Origin: Gammaproteobacteria bacterium
GTDB lineage: Bacteria > Pseudomonadota > Gammaproteobacteria > Steroidobacterales > Steroidobacteraceae
Length of the DNA: 19,647 nt
Direction of reading: 5' to 3'
Assembly: GCA_003162555.1 (NCBI GenBank)
Contig: PMNQ01000259.1
Coordinates: forward strand, 1-19,647
In this document: positions 7,557 through 14,899 of the stretch, in pieces
Layout: every line of letters starts with the position of its first letter
How positions within the stretch are numbered: the stretch's first letter is position 1
The notes under the pieces: generated by a model
Told to the model about the DNA's origin: nothing
Database searches by the model: none
Seen by the model: only the letters and a program-made list of their open reading frames with translations
Made by a program: the position numbers and the translations under genes

Positions 7557-9122
7557 TTACCTCGCGCGTCCGCCCTGGAAAGTCACCGTGCCATGGCAGC
7601 GCTGGCACTGCCGGCCGAACTGGCCCGCATGGATGTCATCCTTTTGATGGCACGCAACGCAGTCCTGCGAGAGCTTCACCTCGGCGGCCGGCTTGCGGTG
7701 ACAGTCGGCGCATTTGATTTTTGAATGCGCTCCCGTGAGTGCGAAGCCCGTCTGCTTGAGATGATCAAAAACCCATGAGGGCCAGCCATTGGGCGTGTGG
7801 CAAGCGTCGCACTTGTCGCCCAGGCCTCCCTTGTGCACGTCATCCTTCCTGTGGCAATCGATGCAACGTGATCCGGCGTCGCCGAAGGCCTGCGTGCGAT
7901 GGCACTGCGCACAGCTCACGACGATATGCAGGCCGAGCAGCGGAAAGCTCGTGAGATCGTGATCAAAGCTGATATCGCTGCGCCAGTCCTGCTGTCCGTG
8001 GCAGGTATCGCAGGCGGTGGCGAATTTCGCGCCGTGCGGATTCGCAGCCCGATGGCAGGCGACGCACTGGGTACCGAGCCTCTGCGTCTCGACATTGGCG
8101 GTGTGGCACACGTGACAGTCGAGTTTCGCGTGGACGCCGAGCAGCGCGAATCTCGTCCTGGCCAGATGGTCGTATTTCACCGGCCGCCATTCATCATTGC
8201 CATGGCAGCTGTCGCACTTGCCGCCGAAGCGCCCGGCGTGCGAGTCGTCCGCCTTGTGGCAGCCGTAGCAGTCCTTCGGGATCTTGTCCTTGAAGTTGCC
8301 GCTGCGATGGCAGCCAGCGCAGTCGATCTTTGAGTGGTGCCCGAGCAGCGCGAAGCCCGTTTCCTTCTCGTGATCGAACCTGGCGTCCTTCCAGGCTGCG
8401 GTGGTGTGGCATTTGCCGCAGTCTTCGCCGCGCTCGCCGCGATGCGCGTCGTCCGTGGCATGGCAGCCGATGCAGGTTTTCGGCGTCGGCTTGTAGCGGC
8501 CGCCAAGATGGCACCCGCCGCAGCTCACGGCCACGTGAGCACCGGAGAGCGCGAAGGCGGTCTTGTTGTGGTCGAAATGCGCGCCAGTCCAGTTGTCCAT
8601 GTTGTGGCAATCGCCACAGCTCGAGGCCAGCTGGCCCTGGTGGTAGTCGTCCTTTTTGTGGCAGCTGAGGCAGGCAGGTTGCGCCTTGCGATAGGCCTCA
8701 CCCGGCTTGTGGCAGCTCTCGCAGGCCAGCGTGCGATGCGCGCCGGCGAGCGAAAATTCCGTGTGCTCGTGGTCAAACTCGAGCTTGTTCAGGCGCACGA
8801 TGTCACCGGCCCGACCGATGTGCTCGGTGTGGCAGCCGGTGCATTTGCCGGCGCCGGCATTCGGCATGCGGCCATGGAAGCCGTGGTGGTCGCGCACGTC
8901 GGCGGCAATGTCCTTGTGGCAGTCGAGGCACAGCGCGCTCTGGCGGCTGCGGTCGGTGCGGTCGTGGCAGTTGCTGCAGGTGTCCTCGATCTTGGCGTGC
9001 GCAGTGGCAACCGGTCCGGGCATCAACAGCTTCTCCACGGAAGTGGCATGCGCAGCCGCAGCTCCCGCCAGACTTGCTGTTGCCGTCATGTACACGAACC
9101 ACCGTCCTCCTGCGCGCCGCAC
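7557..9122 (-). CDS. 21-heme periplasmic cytochrome c built of three-heme repeats
   Basis: This 521-residue protein has 21 CxxCH motifs. The first three (CSNCH, CLDCH, CTGCH, residues ~49-97) form an N-terminal cap. From residue ~114 there are six consecutive copies of one pattern: FDHxxTxFxLxGxH, four residues, CxxCH, a spacer, CxxCH, DDxHxG, a spacer, then CxxCH followed by a Trp or aromatic residue. Each repeat carries exactly three extra His (FDH, GxH, DDxH or equivalent), enough to give bis-His ligation to its three hemes. The signal peptide is about 1-26 (AHA/TS). I keep the GTG at 9122 because it supplies the positively charged n-region (RRAGGR). A GTG nine codons later has an AGGAGG 10 bases upstream and is a real alternative. 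The gene is 17 bases downstream of the membrane-protein gene and 7 bases upstream of the giant cytochrome. The role is inferred as the periplasmic carrier of a PCC3-type conduit, between inner membrane and porin. Confidence 0.92.
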   Translation of the reverse strand: MRRAGGRWFVYMTATASLAGAAAAHATSVEKLLMPGPVATAHAKIEDTCSNCHDRTDRSRQSALCLDCHKDIAADVRDHHGFHGRMPNAGAGKCTGCHTEHIGRAGDIVRLNKLEFDHEHTEFSLAGAHRTLACESCHKPGEAYRKAQPACLSCHKKDDYHQGQLASSCGDCHNMDNWTGAHFDHNKTAFALSGAHVAVSCGGCHLGGRYKPTPKTCIGCHATDDAHRGERGEDCGKCHTTAAWKDARFDHEKETGFALLGHHSKIDCAGCHRSGNFKDKIPKDCYGCHKADDSHAGRFGGKCDSCHGNDEWRPVKYDHLARTRFALLGVHAKLDCHVCHTANVETQRLGTQCVACHRAANPHGAKFATACDTCHGQQDWRSDISFDHDLTSFPLLGLHIVVSCAQCHRTQAFGDAGSRCIDCHRKDDVHKGGLGDKCDACHTPNGWPSWVFDHLKQTGFALTGAHSKIKCADCHRKPAAEVKLSQDCVACHQKDDIHAGQFGRQCQRCHGTVTFQGGRAR

Positions 9123-9139
9123 TGGCAGTCACCAGTGCG

Positions 9140-9988
9140 TCAGTACACGCTGACTGAAATCACATGCGCTATGCCGGCCACGAGCGTCATGATGAAGGCC
9201 GGCACGTGCGCAAAATGCCAGAGCGAGAACAACCTGACATACATGCGATGCTCGCGCACGCGTCGTGCGGCATCGAGACGTCGGCTGGCATAGCCCATCG
9301 CGGTCGCGGTGAGCCGCTTCCCGTGCGCGGCCAGCGCGGGCGACTGGCGCGCTCCCTCGAGCACCATGCGTTGGACCTGACGTTCCAACCGCCAACGGGC
9401 CAGCACCGAACGCAGGCCAATGGTGATCGGGTACAGCAGCGAACCCAGGTGCGACTTTGCGGGCCGGAACAATCGCTGTTCCTCGGTCTCGATTGCCGTG
9501 AGGAAATTGGGCAGCATCGGCACCGCGGAAGTCTGTTCGCGCAGCAGCTGGGCATTGGCCTTCAGCTCCTCGAGCGAAGTGGCGTGCATGTCCCAACCCC
9601 TGTACACGCGCGTATAAATGTAGCGCCCGACCAGCCCGCTGCCCGAGACCGACAGCATGCAGAACAGCGCCACATTGCTGTTGGTGGCGCCCAGCGAAAA
9701 ATTGGAATGAAACAGCACCAGCAGTGGTCCGAGCACGCCAAGCGTCATATGCGCCTTGAACCAGCCGCCGACGCCGCCGAAGATTCGCAGCCAAGAAGCA
9801 CGCTTGCGAGCCGGATACATCAGCAGCACCAGCATCATTGAGCCACCGACGATGCCCAGCCAGTACCCGAGACCCCTCTCGGGCGTGATATACCGGTTGA
9901 GGTGGCCCGTGAAGCCCCAGATCAGCGCTGCGACCACCACGAACGCGAAGGTTCGGACAGGCGTGACATGGCGTGCGACCAGGGCCAT
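9140..9988 (-). CDS. Inner-membrane cytochrome b-like protein (PCC3-associated IMP), possible quinone/cytochrome c electron entry point
   Basis: This 282-residue protein has about five hydrophobic segments: ~11-29, 42-59, 79-97, 106-124 and 254-280. A soluble, charged, mostly helical stretch (~130-250) separates the last one. His80 and His94 lie on one helix and His261 and His275 on another, both 14 residues apart. That is the spacing used by four-helix membrane cytochromes to bind two stacked b hemes on opposite sides of the membrane. His258 is also present. There are no CxxCH motifs. The gene starts 3 bases after the CcmI stop (TGACTCATG) and precedes both multiheme cytochromes. PCC3 and PCC4 clusters are known to encode a conserved inner-membrane protein thought to pass electrons across the inner membrane, and this is the obvious candidate here. 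Diheme binding and quinone reactivity are my inference from the His pattern. Confidence 0.75.
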   Translation of the reverse strand: MALVARHVTPVRTFAFVVVAALIWGFTGHLNRYITPERGLGYWLGIVGGSMMLVLLMYPARKRASWLRIFGGVGGWFKAHMTLGVLGPLLVLFHSNFSLGATNSNVALFCMLSVSGSGLVGRYIYTRVYRGWDMHATSLEELKANAQLLREQTSAVPMLPNFLTAIETEEQRLFRPAKSHLGSLLYPITIGLRSVLARWRLERQVQRMVLEGARQSPALAAHGKRLTATAMGYASRRLDAARRVREHRMYVRLFSLWHFAHVPAFIMTLVAGIAHVISVSVY

Positions 9989-9991
9989 GAG

Positions 9992-11287
9992 TCAGCCAAT
10001 TACCTTTTGGATCACGACGCGCACCGGCTTGCCCGAACTCGGGTCGAGCTGCGCGCTGACACCCTGGAAATCACCCGGCGCAGGCATGGCCTGGCCGGTG
10101 CGCGAGGTGCGCGCCTCAATCGTCACCAGGCCCGCGGTGGACAGCTTGCGCATGGGCAGCATCGCCTGCGAATCGTCGAGCTGGAAGCTGACCGGCCAGC
10201 TGCCTGTAGTGGTGCGCCAGATCGCCACGGGCGGACCGGGGGAACTCACAGACTTGGCGACGACGAAAAGCGTCAGTCCGGAAGGAATCCTGCCCTTGAG
10301 TACATCGGCTACGACGATCTCGCCGCGCACGATGACTGCGCCCGCCGCTGCGGCCACTGCCACGCTCGTGCCCTGGCCCGCGCCCGCGAGACGCTGGTCT
10401 TCGGTCAGATTGGCGGCAATGACCTTCGCATCGGGTGAACCGGAGCCCAGGGCCGCCAGCAACCGCTGCCAGCTGCCCACGGCCGCCTGGTACTGGCGTG
10501 CCTCGTGCTCCATGCTCGCCTGCAGCCACAGGGCCTTTGGATGCTGCGGATCAAGGCGCAGTGCATTGGCGAGGTAGGTCGCCGGCTGTCCCAGCAGCGA
10601 GCGGCCATTCACCGAAGCGGTAACGTCGGCATAGTCGGCCCAGGTGTCGGCGTTCATTTCATTGCGGGCAGCGAGCCGTGCGTACAGGTCGCGCGCAGCG
10701 GTGAAATCGTGCTTGCTGCGTGCGGCATTGGCGGCTGACACCAGGCGGGCCGCGGCGGCGGACAGCGGCAAAGGCCGCGGCGCGGCGCTTTGGGCCATCG
10801 CGGCGCTCGCGGGTGCGGCTCCGGCAGCAGCCGCGCCAGCGCCCGGCGGCAGACGCTTTTGGCGCGCCAGCGCGGCGTCGTCAGGCCTGGCCAGGAACTC
10901 GTAGGATTTCGCCAGTAACTCCCAATCGCCGTCACTCCCGCCACCGGCCGCGAGCCGCCTCTCCAGGCCCGCCACCGCACTGTCCATCGCGCCGGCGGCC
11001 TGCTGCGGAGCCACCGTTGCGCCTGCACCCGCGGCCATCGCCCTCGCTGCGGCGACCGGAGTATTGCCGGGGGTGGCATCCTGGTCGTTGAGTTGCGGCG
11101 TGCCCAGCGCCACGTAAACGGCCAGCACGACGGCAAGGGCGGCAGCGCCGGCCAGCGGCACCCAGCGCGGCAGCGCAGCGAGCAGCCCGCTACGCGCCCT
11201 GCCCGCAAGCCATGGATAAAGCACGAACAGCGTCGCCACAGTCGCGAGGACGCCTGCGGCAAAGAAGAACGTGTTAACAGAATTCAT
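9992..11287 (-). CDS. ccmI: Cytochrome c biogenesis protein CcmI (TPR apocytochrome chaperone)
   Basis: This 431-residue protein has two N-terminal transmembrane helices (~6-26 and 43-62). An Ala-rich region follows (~70-200) that includes a helical repeat (GDWELLAKSYEFLARPDDA). TPR-like repeats come next (~205-300), with the CcmI-typical run DTWADYADV...GRSLLGQPATYLANALRLDPQHPKAL. The C-terminal periplasmic domain (~315-431) has the characteristic VRGEIVVAD...LFVVAK, ISFxLDDS-like, AMLPMRKLS, GQAMPAPGDFQGVSA and VVIQKVIG elements. In System I maturation CcmI binds the C-terminus of apocytochromes and passes them to the heme lyase CcmFH. No other ccm genes are in the window, so this is probably a dedicated copy serving the ~70 heme sites encoded downstream. 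Its ATG overlaps the stop of a short upstream ORF (ATGA). Family assignment is firm; dedication to this operon is inference. Confidence 0.9.
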   Translation of the reverse strand: MNSVNTFFFAAGVLATVATLFVLYPWLAGRARSGLLAALPRWVPLAGAAALAVVLAVYVALGTPQLNDQDATPGNTPVAAARAMAAGAGATVAPQQAAGAMDSAVAGLERRLAAGGGSDGDWELLAKSYEFLARPDDAALARQKRLPPGAGAAAAGAAPASAAMAQSAAPRPLPLSAAAARLVSAANAARSKHDFTAARDLYARLAARNEMNADTWADYADVTASVNGRSLLGQPATYLANALRLDPQHPKALWLQASMEHEARQYQAAVGSWQRLLAALGSGSPDAKVIAANLTEDQRLAGAGQGTSVAVAAAAGAVIVRGEIVVADVLKGRIPSGLTLFVVAKSVSSPGPPVAIWRTTTGSWPVSFQLDDSQAMLPMRKLSTAGLVTIEARTSRTGQAMPAPGDFQGVSAQLDPSSGKPVRVVIQKVIG

Positions 11288-11361
11288 GGGTACAGCACAA
11301 ACAGCATTGCCACTGCCGCAAATACACCGGCGGCAAAGAAGTACCTGTTAACAGAATTCAT
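11214..11361 (-). repeat. 74-bp tandem duplication at the 5' end of ccmI
   Basis: The two copies are 11288-11361 and 11214-11287, about 60 of 74 positions identical by my alignment. The first 16 bases (ATGAATTCTGTTAACA) are perfectly conserved. The join falls at a CCATG that also occurs at the end of the second copy (TATCCATGG), consistent with a short-homology duplication. Confidence 0.85.
11284..11361 (-). CDS. Possible 25-residue leader peptide duplicating the first CcmI membrane helix
   Basis: ATG at 11361 opens 25 codons ending in a TGA that overlaps the CcmI ATG (ATGA). The peptide MNSVNRYFFAAGVFAAVAML continues FVLYP and is a close copy of the CcmI N-terminus (MNSVNTFFFAAGVLATVATL, then FVLYP). 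Five of 24 shared residues differ. Of the twelve codons that changed, seven changed silently, which hints that the peptide has been retained rather than drifting freely. The offset between copies is 74 bases, so the copies are in different frames and cannot be one protein. I see no clear Shine-Dalgarno; the sequence before the ATG is AT-rich. It may couple translation into ccmI, be a small membrane peptide, or be an inert duplication. Confidence 0.45.
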   Translation of the reverse strand: MNSVNRYFFAAGVFAAVAMLFVLYP

Positions 11362-11588
11362 GCTAATTTTAAATAAGGTGTTTTGGGCATGCCCTGCGCG
11401 TACCGCCACGGCCTACTGTCACGCCATTGTAGCGGCTGGCTCTGTAGCGTCACGCTGTCGCCAGTGCGGGACAGTTCACAAATCGGCGACATGTTGACAC
11501 GTGCGGCGACTCACGGAAGCCTTGCACGATGTACGTTAGTCTGCGCCAGATGTGCCCCACAATACGTTGGGCCGGTTGAATCAATCGC
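11362..11588. promoter_or_regulatory. Divergent control region between the cytochrome operon and the oxidoreductase pair
   Basis: About 227 bases contain no convincing gene. The region includes an AT-rich patch (TAATTTTAAATAA, ~11364-11376), a perfect 10-base palindrome GGGCATGCCC (11385-11394) downstream of the candidate minus-strand promoter, and a TTGACA (11494-11499) on the plus strand for which I find no good -10 partner. The palindrome is a possible operator, but a 10-base palindrome can occur by chance in GC-rich DNA. Confidence 0.4.
11426..11453 (-). promoter_or_regulatory. Candidate sigma70-type promoter for the cytochrome operon
   Basis: On the minus strand, GTGACG (11448-11453) is followed after 16 bases by TACAAT (11426-11431). 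The -10 matches five of six consensus positions and the -35 four of six. Transcription would start near 11420, giving a leader of about 60 bases before the small ORF. This is the only reasonable match I found in the divergent intergenic region. Confidence 0.35.
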
Positions 11589-12899
11589 ATGGATAACAGC
11601 CTTGTCGCCATCTACGCCGCGCCGCTGCTGGCCACCCTGCTGTGGTACGGACGTCGGCATTTCCGCGCGGAAAAGCAGAGCCGTGAGGTGCATGAGGAAG
11701 CCAGCGTAGCGGGCCTGCTCGAACCGGCCTCGCTGCATCCGGTCATCGACCTCACCCGCTGCCTCGGCTGCGGCGCCTGCGTGCGCGCCTGCCCGGAATA
11801 TCCAGAGCACACGGTACTCGGCCTGATCGACAACAAGGCGCACCTGGTGGCGCCGACCGAGTGCATCGGCCATGGCGCCTGCAAGGCTGCCTGCCCGGTG
11901 GACGCGATCACGCTGGTGTTTGGCACCGAAACGCGCGGCATCGACCTGCCCGTGCTCAATCCGAATTTCGAGACCAACGTACCCGGGGTGTTCATCGCCG
12001 GCGAACTGGGCGGCATGGGGCTGATACGCAATGCGCTCAATCAGGGCGTGCAGGCCGTGCAGGCCATCGCCAAGCGCGGCAATACCGCCCCGACCAAGCG
12101 CCTGGATGTCCTGATCGTTGGCGCGGGACCCGCGGGCATGGCCGCCGCGCTCACAGCCAAGTCGCTCAAGCTCAGCTACCGCTGCGTCGAACAGGATTCG
12201 CTCGGTGGCTGCGTCTACAAATACCCACGCGGCAAGCTGGTGATGACGGCCCCGGTGGAATTGCCGCTGGTCGGCCACTTCCATTTCCGCCAGACCTCCA
12301 AGGAGGCGCTGCTGGGCAAGTGGACTGAAATCATGCAGCAGCACGAGCTGCGCATACAGACCAACGAGCGGGTCGAGGCGGTGGAAAAGGACGGCGACGC
12401 GTTCATTGTACGCACCACGAAGGGCGCATACCGCGCTGCCAACGTGCTGTTGGCGATTGGCCGCCGCGGCACGCCGCGCAAACTCGCGGTGCCGGGCGAA
12501 GACCTGCCGAAGGTCGTTTATCGGCTGATTGACCCTGATCAGTACAGTGGCCAGCAAGTGCTCGTGGTTGGCGGCGGCGACAGCGCGCTTGAAGCGGCAG
12601 CGAGCGTTGCCGAGGTCGGCAACACGCAAGTCACGCTCTCCTATCGCGGCGACGCCTTCGGCCGCGCCAAGCCGAAGAATCGAAAGCGCGTTGAGGCAGC
12701 GGCCGACCGCGGCAATCTGAAGTTGCTGCTGTCCTCGAATGTCAGCCACATCCACGACGATCTGGTAATCCTCGAGCAGGGTGGCAACAAACTCGAAATT
12801 CGCAACAATGCCGTCATCGTCAGTGCCGGTGGCGTGCTGCCCAACGAGTTCCTCACCAAGGTCGGCATCCGCGTCGATACCAAGTACGGTACGGCCTGA
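11589..12899 (+). CDS. Membrane-anchored 4Fe-4S/flavin NAD(P)-binding oxidoreductase with permuted domain order
   Basis: This 436-residue protein has an N-terminal membrane helix (~5-20) and a two-cluster ferredoxin domain. The first motif is complete (C58, C61, C64, C68 in CLGCGACVRACP). In the second, the second Cys is a His (C92, H95, C98, C102 in CIGHGACKAACP). A thioredoxin-reductase-like fold follows, with FAD-binding VGAGPAG (178-183) and a second dinucleotide site VVGGGDSALEAA (~326-337). It lacks the CxxC redox disulfide of thioredoxin reductase. The piece TNVPGVFIAGELGG (~129-142), normally at the C-terminal end of such flavoproteins, sits before the first Rossmann motif, and the protein ends early at VRVDTKYGTA-like sequence. 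It reads divergently from the cytochrome operon and is coupled to the next gene by TGATG. It probably exchanges electrons between NAD(P)H or ferredoxin and the membrane; the partner is unknown. No clear Shine-Dalgarno precedes the ATG. Confidence 0.85.
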   Translation: MDNSLVAIYAAPLLATLLWYGRRHFRAEKQSREVHEEASVAGLLEPASLHPVIDLTRCLGCGACVRACPEYPEHTVLGLIDNKAHLVAPTECIGHGACKAACPVDAITLVFGTETRGIDLPVLNPNFETNVPGVFIAGELGGMGLIRNALNQGVQAVQAIAKRGNTAPTKRLDVLIVGAGPAGMAAALTAKSLKLSYRCVEQDSLGGCVYKYPRGKLVMTAPVELPLVGHFHFRQTSKEALLGKWTEIMQQHELRIQTNERVEAVEKDGDAFIVRTTKGAYRAANVLLAIGRRGTPRKLAVPGEDLPKVVYRLIDPDQYSGQQVLVVGGGDSALEAAASVAEVGNTQVTLSYRGDAFGRAKPKNRKRVEAAADRGNLKLLLSSNVSHIHDDLVILEQGGNKLEIRNNAVIVSAGGVLPNEFLTKVGIRVDTKYGTA

Positions 12900-14890
12900 T
12901 GTCCGGCGCGAGGCGCGCCCGCCTGGCACGGCCGGCTTTGGCGGCCATGCTGTCTGCAATGCTTGCGGCCAGCGGCGCAACGCTGGCGGCACCCGCGGCG
13001 CCCGATCCACTCGACGGTGCAAAGACGGCGCTGCGGACGCGCGATTTTGCCCATGCCATTGCAATGCTCCGGCAGCGAGCCGAAGCGGGCGACGCCGGGG
13101 CGCAGCTGCTGCTCGGCCTCGTGAACCTCAACGGCGTTGGTACGGCCGTCGATCGGGCAGCGGCGCAATCCTGGCTGACGAAGAGTGCGGCGCAGGACAA
13201 CGCGACGGCCGCCTACGTACTGGCGGCACTGCTGGCCGGTCAGCCTGGCGTGCAGCCAGCCGAGGCTCAGACCCTGCTGCACAAGGCCGCGACGCTCGGA
13301 TATCCGGCCGCGATCGAGGATGAGCGCGCAGCGCGCATGCCGCTCAGCCCCGAGTGGGCCGGCATGAACGACGCTACGCTGCGGATGGAACTCGCGATCT
13401 ACAGCGCGCGCAATGGCGATCTTGCCTGCCTGCGTTCGCTCGGCAACGGGGTGTCGGGCCTGCGCGATGCTTTCGGTGCCACCGTACTGGCGCATGCCGC
13501 TGCGGCTGGCATGCTGCCATCCGTGCAGTTCCTGATCGACAACGGGAGCGAGGTGAATCGCGCCGACAACTTTGGCGTCACGCCGCTGATGCTCGCCGCG
13601 CAACTCGCTGACCCAGGAGTGCTGGCGCTGCTGCTGGCGCGCGGCGCATCTGTCAACGCCGCCGACAACCAGCAGCGCACCGCACTGTTTTACGCGGCGC
13701 ACGCCGATCGCGCGGCCGCCATCGCCACGCTGGCCAGGGCCGGTGCGACGCTGACCGCAACAGACAGCCGCAATTACAGCGCGCTCGACACCGCTCTTAC
13801 CGTGGACGCCGACCAGGCCGCGGCCCAGCTGCGCGCGCTCGGCGCGAAGACCCTGGTCACGCACGCCAGCCGGCAAAGCAGCGCGGGCAGGTTCGACGCC
13901 GCTCGGCCGGGCGATATCTACCGCGGCTGGCCGGCGATTGCGCTGGCGGTCGCGCGCGATGACGTTGATGGCGTGCAGAAGTTGCTCGCCGCCGGCGCTG
14001 ATCCCGACAGCCGCTCCGCGCAGGGTGACACGCTGTTGCACATCGCGATGCACGCGGGCGCCGAAACGAGCATCCGGGCACTGCTCGCCGCGCACGCGAA
14101 CCCACGCCTGGCCGACCAGCGCGGCCGTACGGTGCTGGTGCTGGCGGCCACGCGCGGTGAGGCCAGCGTGGTAGGCGCATTGCTGGCCGGCGGCATCAAT
14201 GCCGACACGCATGCCGAGACGGAATCGCCACCCCTGCTGGCGGCAGCACGCGCCGGCAGGCTCGAAGTCGTGCAGACACTGCTCGCGGCGGGAGCGCGGG
14301 TTGATGCAGCCGATTACCGCGGCGAAACTCCGCTGCTGGCCGCCGCCAGTACCGGCAATGATTCATTGGTCAGGCTGCTGCTGGGCAAAGGAGCCGCCGT
14401 AGGCCTTGCCGACCGTCAGGGTGAAACACCATTGTGGCGCGCTGCGCGTGCCGGCGCTGCGCAGGTGACGCAATCGCTGCTGGCAGCCAGTGGCGACGTG
14501 AACGCCGGCGACCGGGACGGACTCACGCCACTGATGTGCGCGATCCGCGCGGGCCATGAGCCGCTGGTCTCGATGCTGCTGCAGGCGCATGCACGCGCCG
14601 ACGCCAGGACTGGCCGTGGCGACACGCCGTTGATCCTGGCCGCACCGCGCGGGAGCGAGGCCCTCGTGCAGTCGCTCCTGCAGCATTCGCCGTCGATCAA
14701 CCAGCAGAACCAGGACGGCGATACGGCGCTGATGGTCGCAAGCCGTGCCGGCAATGCGCCGGCCGTGAAGGCGCTGCTTGCGGGCGGCGCCAGCACGGCG
14801 CTGCGCAACGGCAAGCGGGCCACTGCGGCCGACGTGGCGCGCGACCGCGGCTTCGCGGCGCTCGCCCAGACCATCGAGGGCAAGGGCTAG
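12899..14890 (+). CDS. Exported Sel1-like and ankyrin-repeat protein
   Basis: This 663-residue protein starts with a signal peptide (~1-31, Arg-rich n-region, cleavage near TLAA/PAAP), so it should be periplasmic. Residues ~50-145 are Sel1-like helices (AEAGDAGAQLLLGLVNLNGVG, AAAQSWLTKSAAQ, AQTLLHKAATLGYPAA). Residues ~165-660 form about 14 ankyrin repeats of 33 residues, with repeated GxTPLxxAAxxG...LLxxGAxxxxxD signatures. They are degenerate around residues ~290-340 and regular after that. Its ATG overlaps the TGA of the oxidoreductase (TGATG), so the two are very likely made together. Repeat proteins of this kind are binding scaffolds. Its placement suggests a structural partner of the periplasmic electron-transfer proteins, but the sequence gives no direct evidence of what it binds. 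Confidence 0.85.
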   Translation: MSGARRARLARPALAAMLSAMLAASGATLAAPAAPDPLDGAKTALRTRDFAHAIAMLRQRAEAGDAGAQLLLGLVNLNGVGTAVDRAAAQSWLTKSAAQDNATAAYVLAALLAGQPGVQPAEAQTLLHKAATLGYPAAIEDERAARMPLSPEWAGMNDATLRMELAIYSARNGDLACLRSLGNGVSGLRDAFGATVLAHAAAAGMLPSVQFLIDNGSEVNRADNFGVTPLMLAAQLADPGVLALLLARGASVNAADNQQRTALFYAAHADRAAAIATLARAGATLTATDSRNYSALDTALTVDADQAAAQLRALGAKTLVTHASRQSSAGRFDAARPGDIYRGWPAIALAVARDDVDGVQKLLAAGADPDSRSAQGDTLLHIAMHAGAETSIRALLAAHANPRLADQRGRTVLVLAATRGEASVVGALLAGGINADTHAETESPPLLAAARAGRLEVVQTLLAAGARVDAADYRGETPLLAAASTGNDSLVRLLLGKGAAVGLADRQGETPLWRAARAGAAQVTQSLLAASGDVNAGDRDGLTPLMCAIRAGHEPLVSMLLQAHARADARTGRGDTPLILAAPRGSEALVQSLLQHSPSINQQNQDGDTALMVASRAGNAPAVKALLAGGASTALRNGKRATAADVARDRGFAALAQTIEGKG

Positions 14891-14899
14891 CCCCGCGGC

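Noticed and set aside
8334..9293. Plus-strand frame of 319 codons opposite the 21-heme gene
   Set aside because: Ala/Val-rich antisense of the repeat, with no independent evidence.
11494..11499. TTGACA as a plus-strand promoter for the flavoprotein gene
   Set aside because: A perfect -35 hexamer, but no acceptable -10 lies 15-19 bases downstream, so I do not call a promoter.
11511..14212. Minus-strand frames of over 500 codons opposite the flavoprotein and ankyrin genes
   Set aside because: The plus-strand frames contain clear Fe-S, Rossmann and ankyrin motifs; the reverse frames show none.
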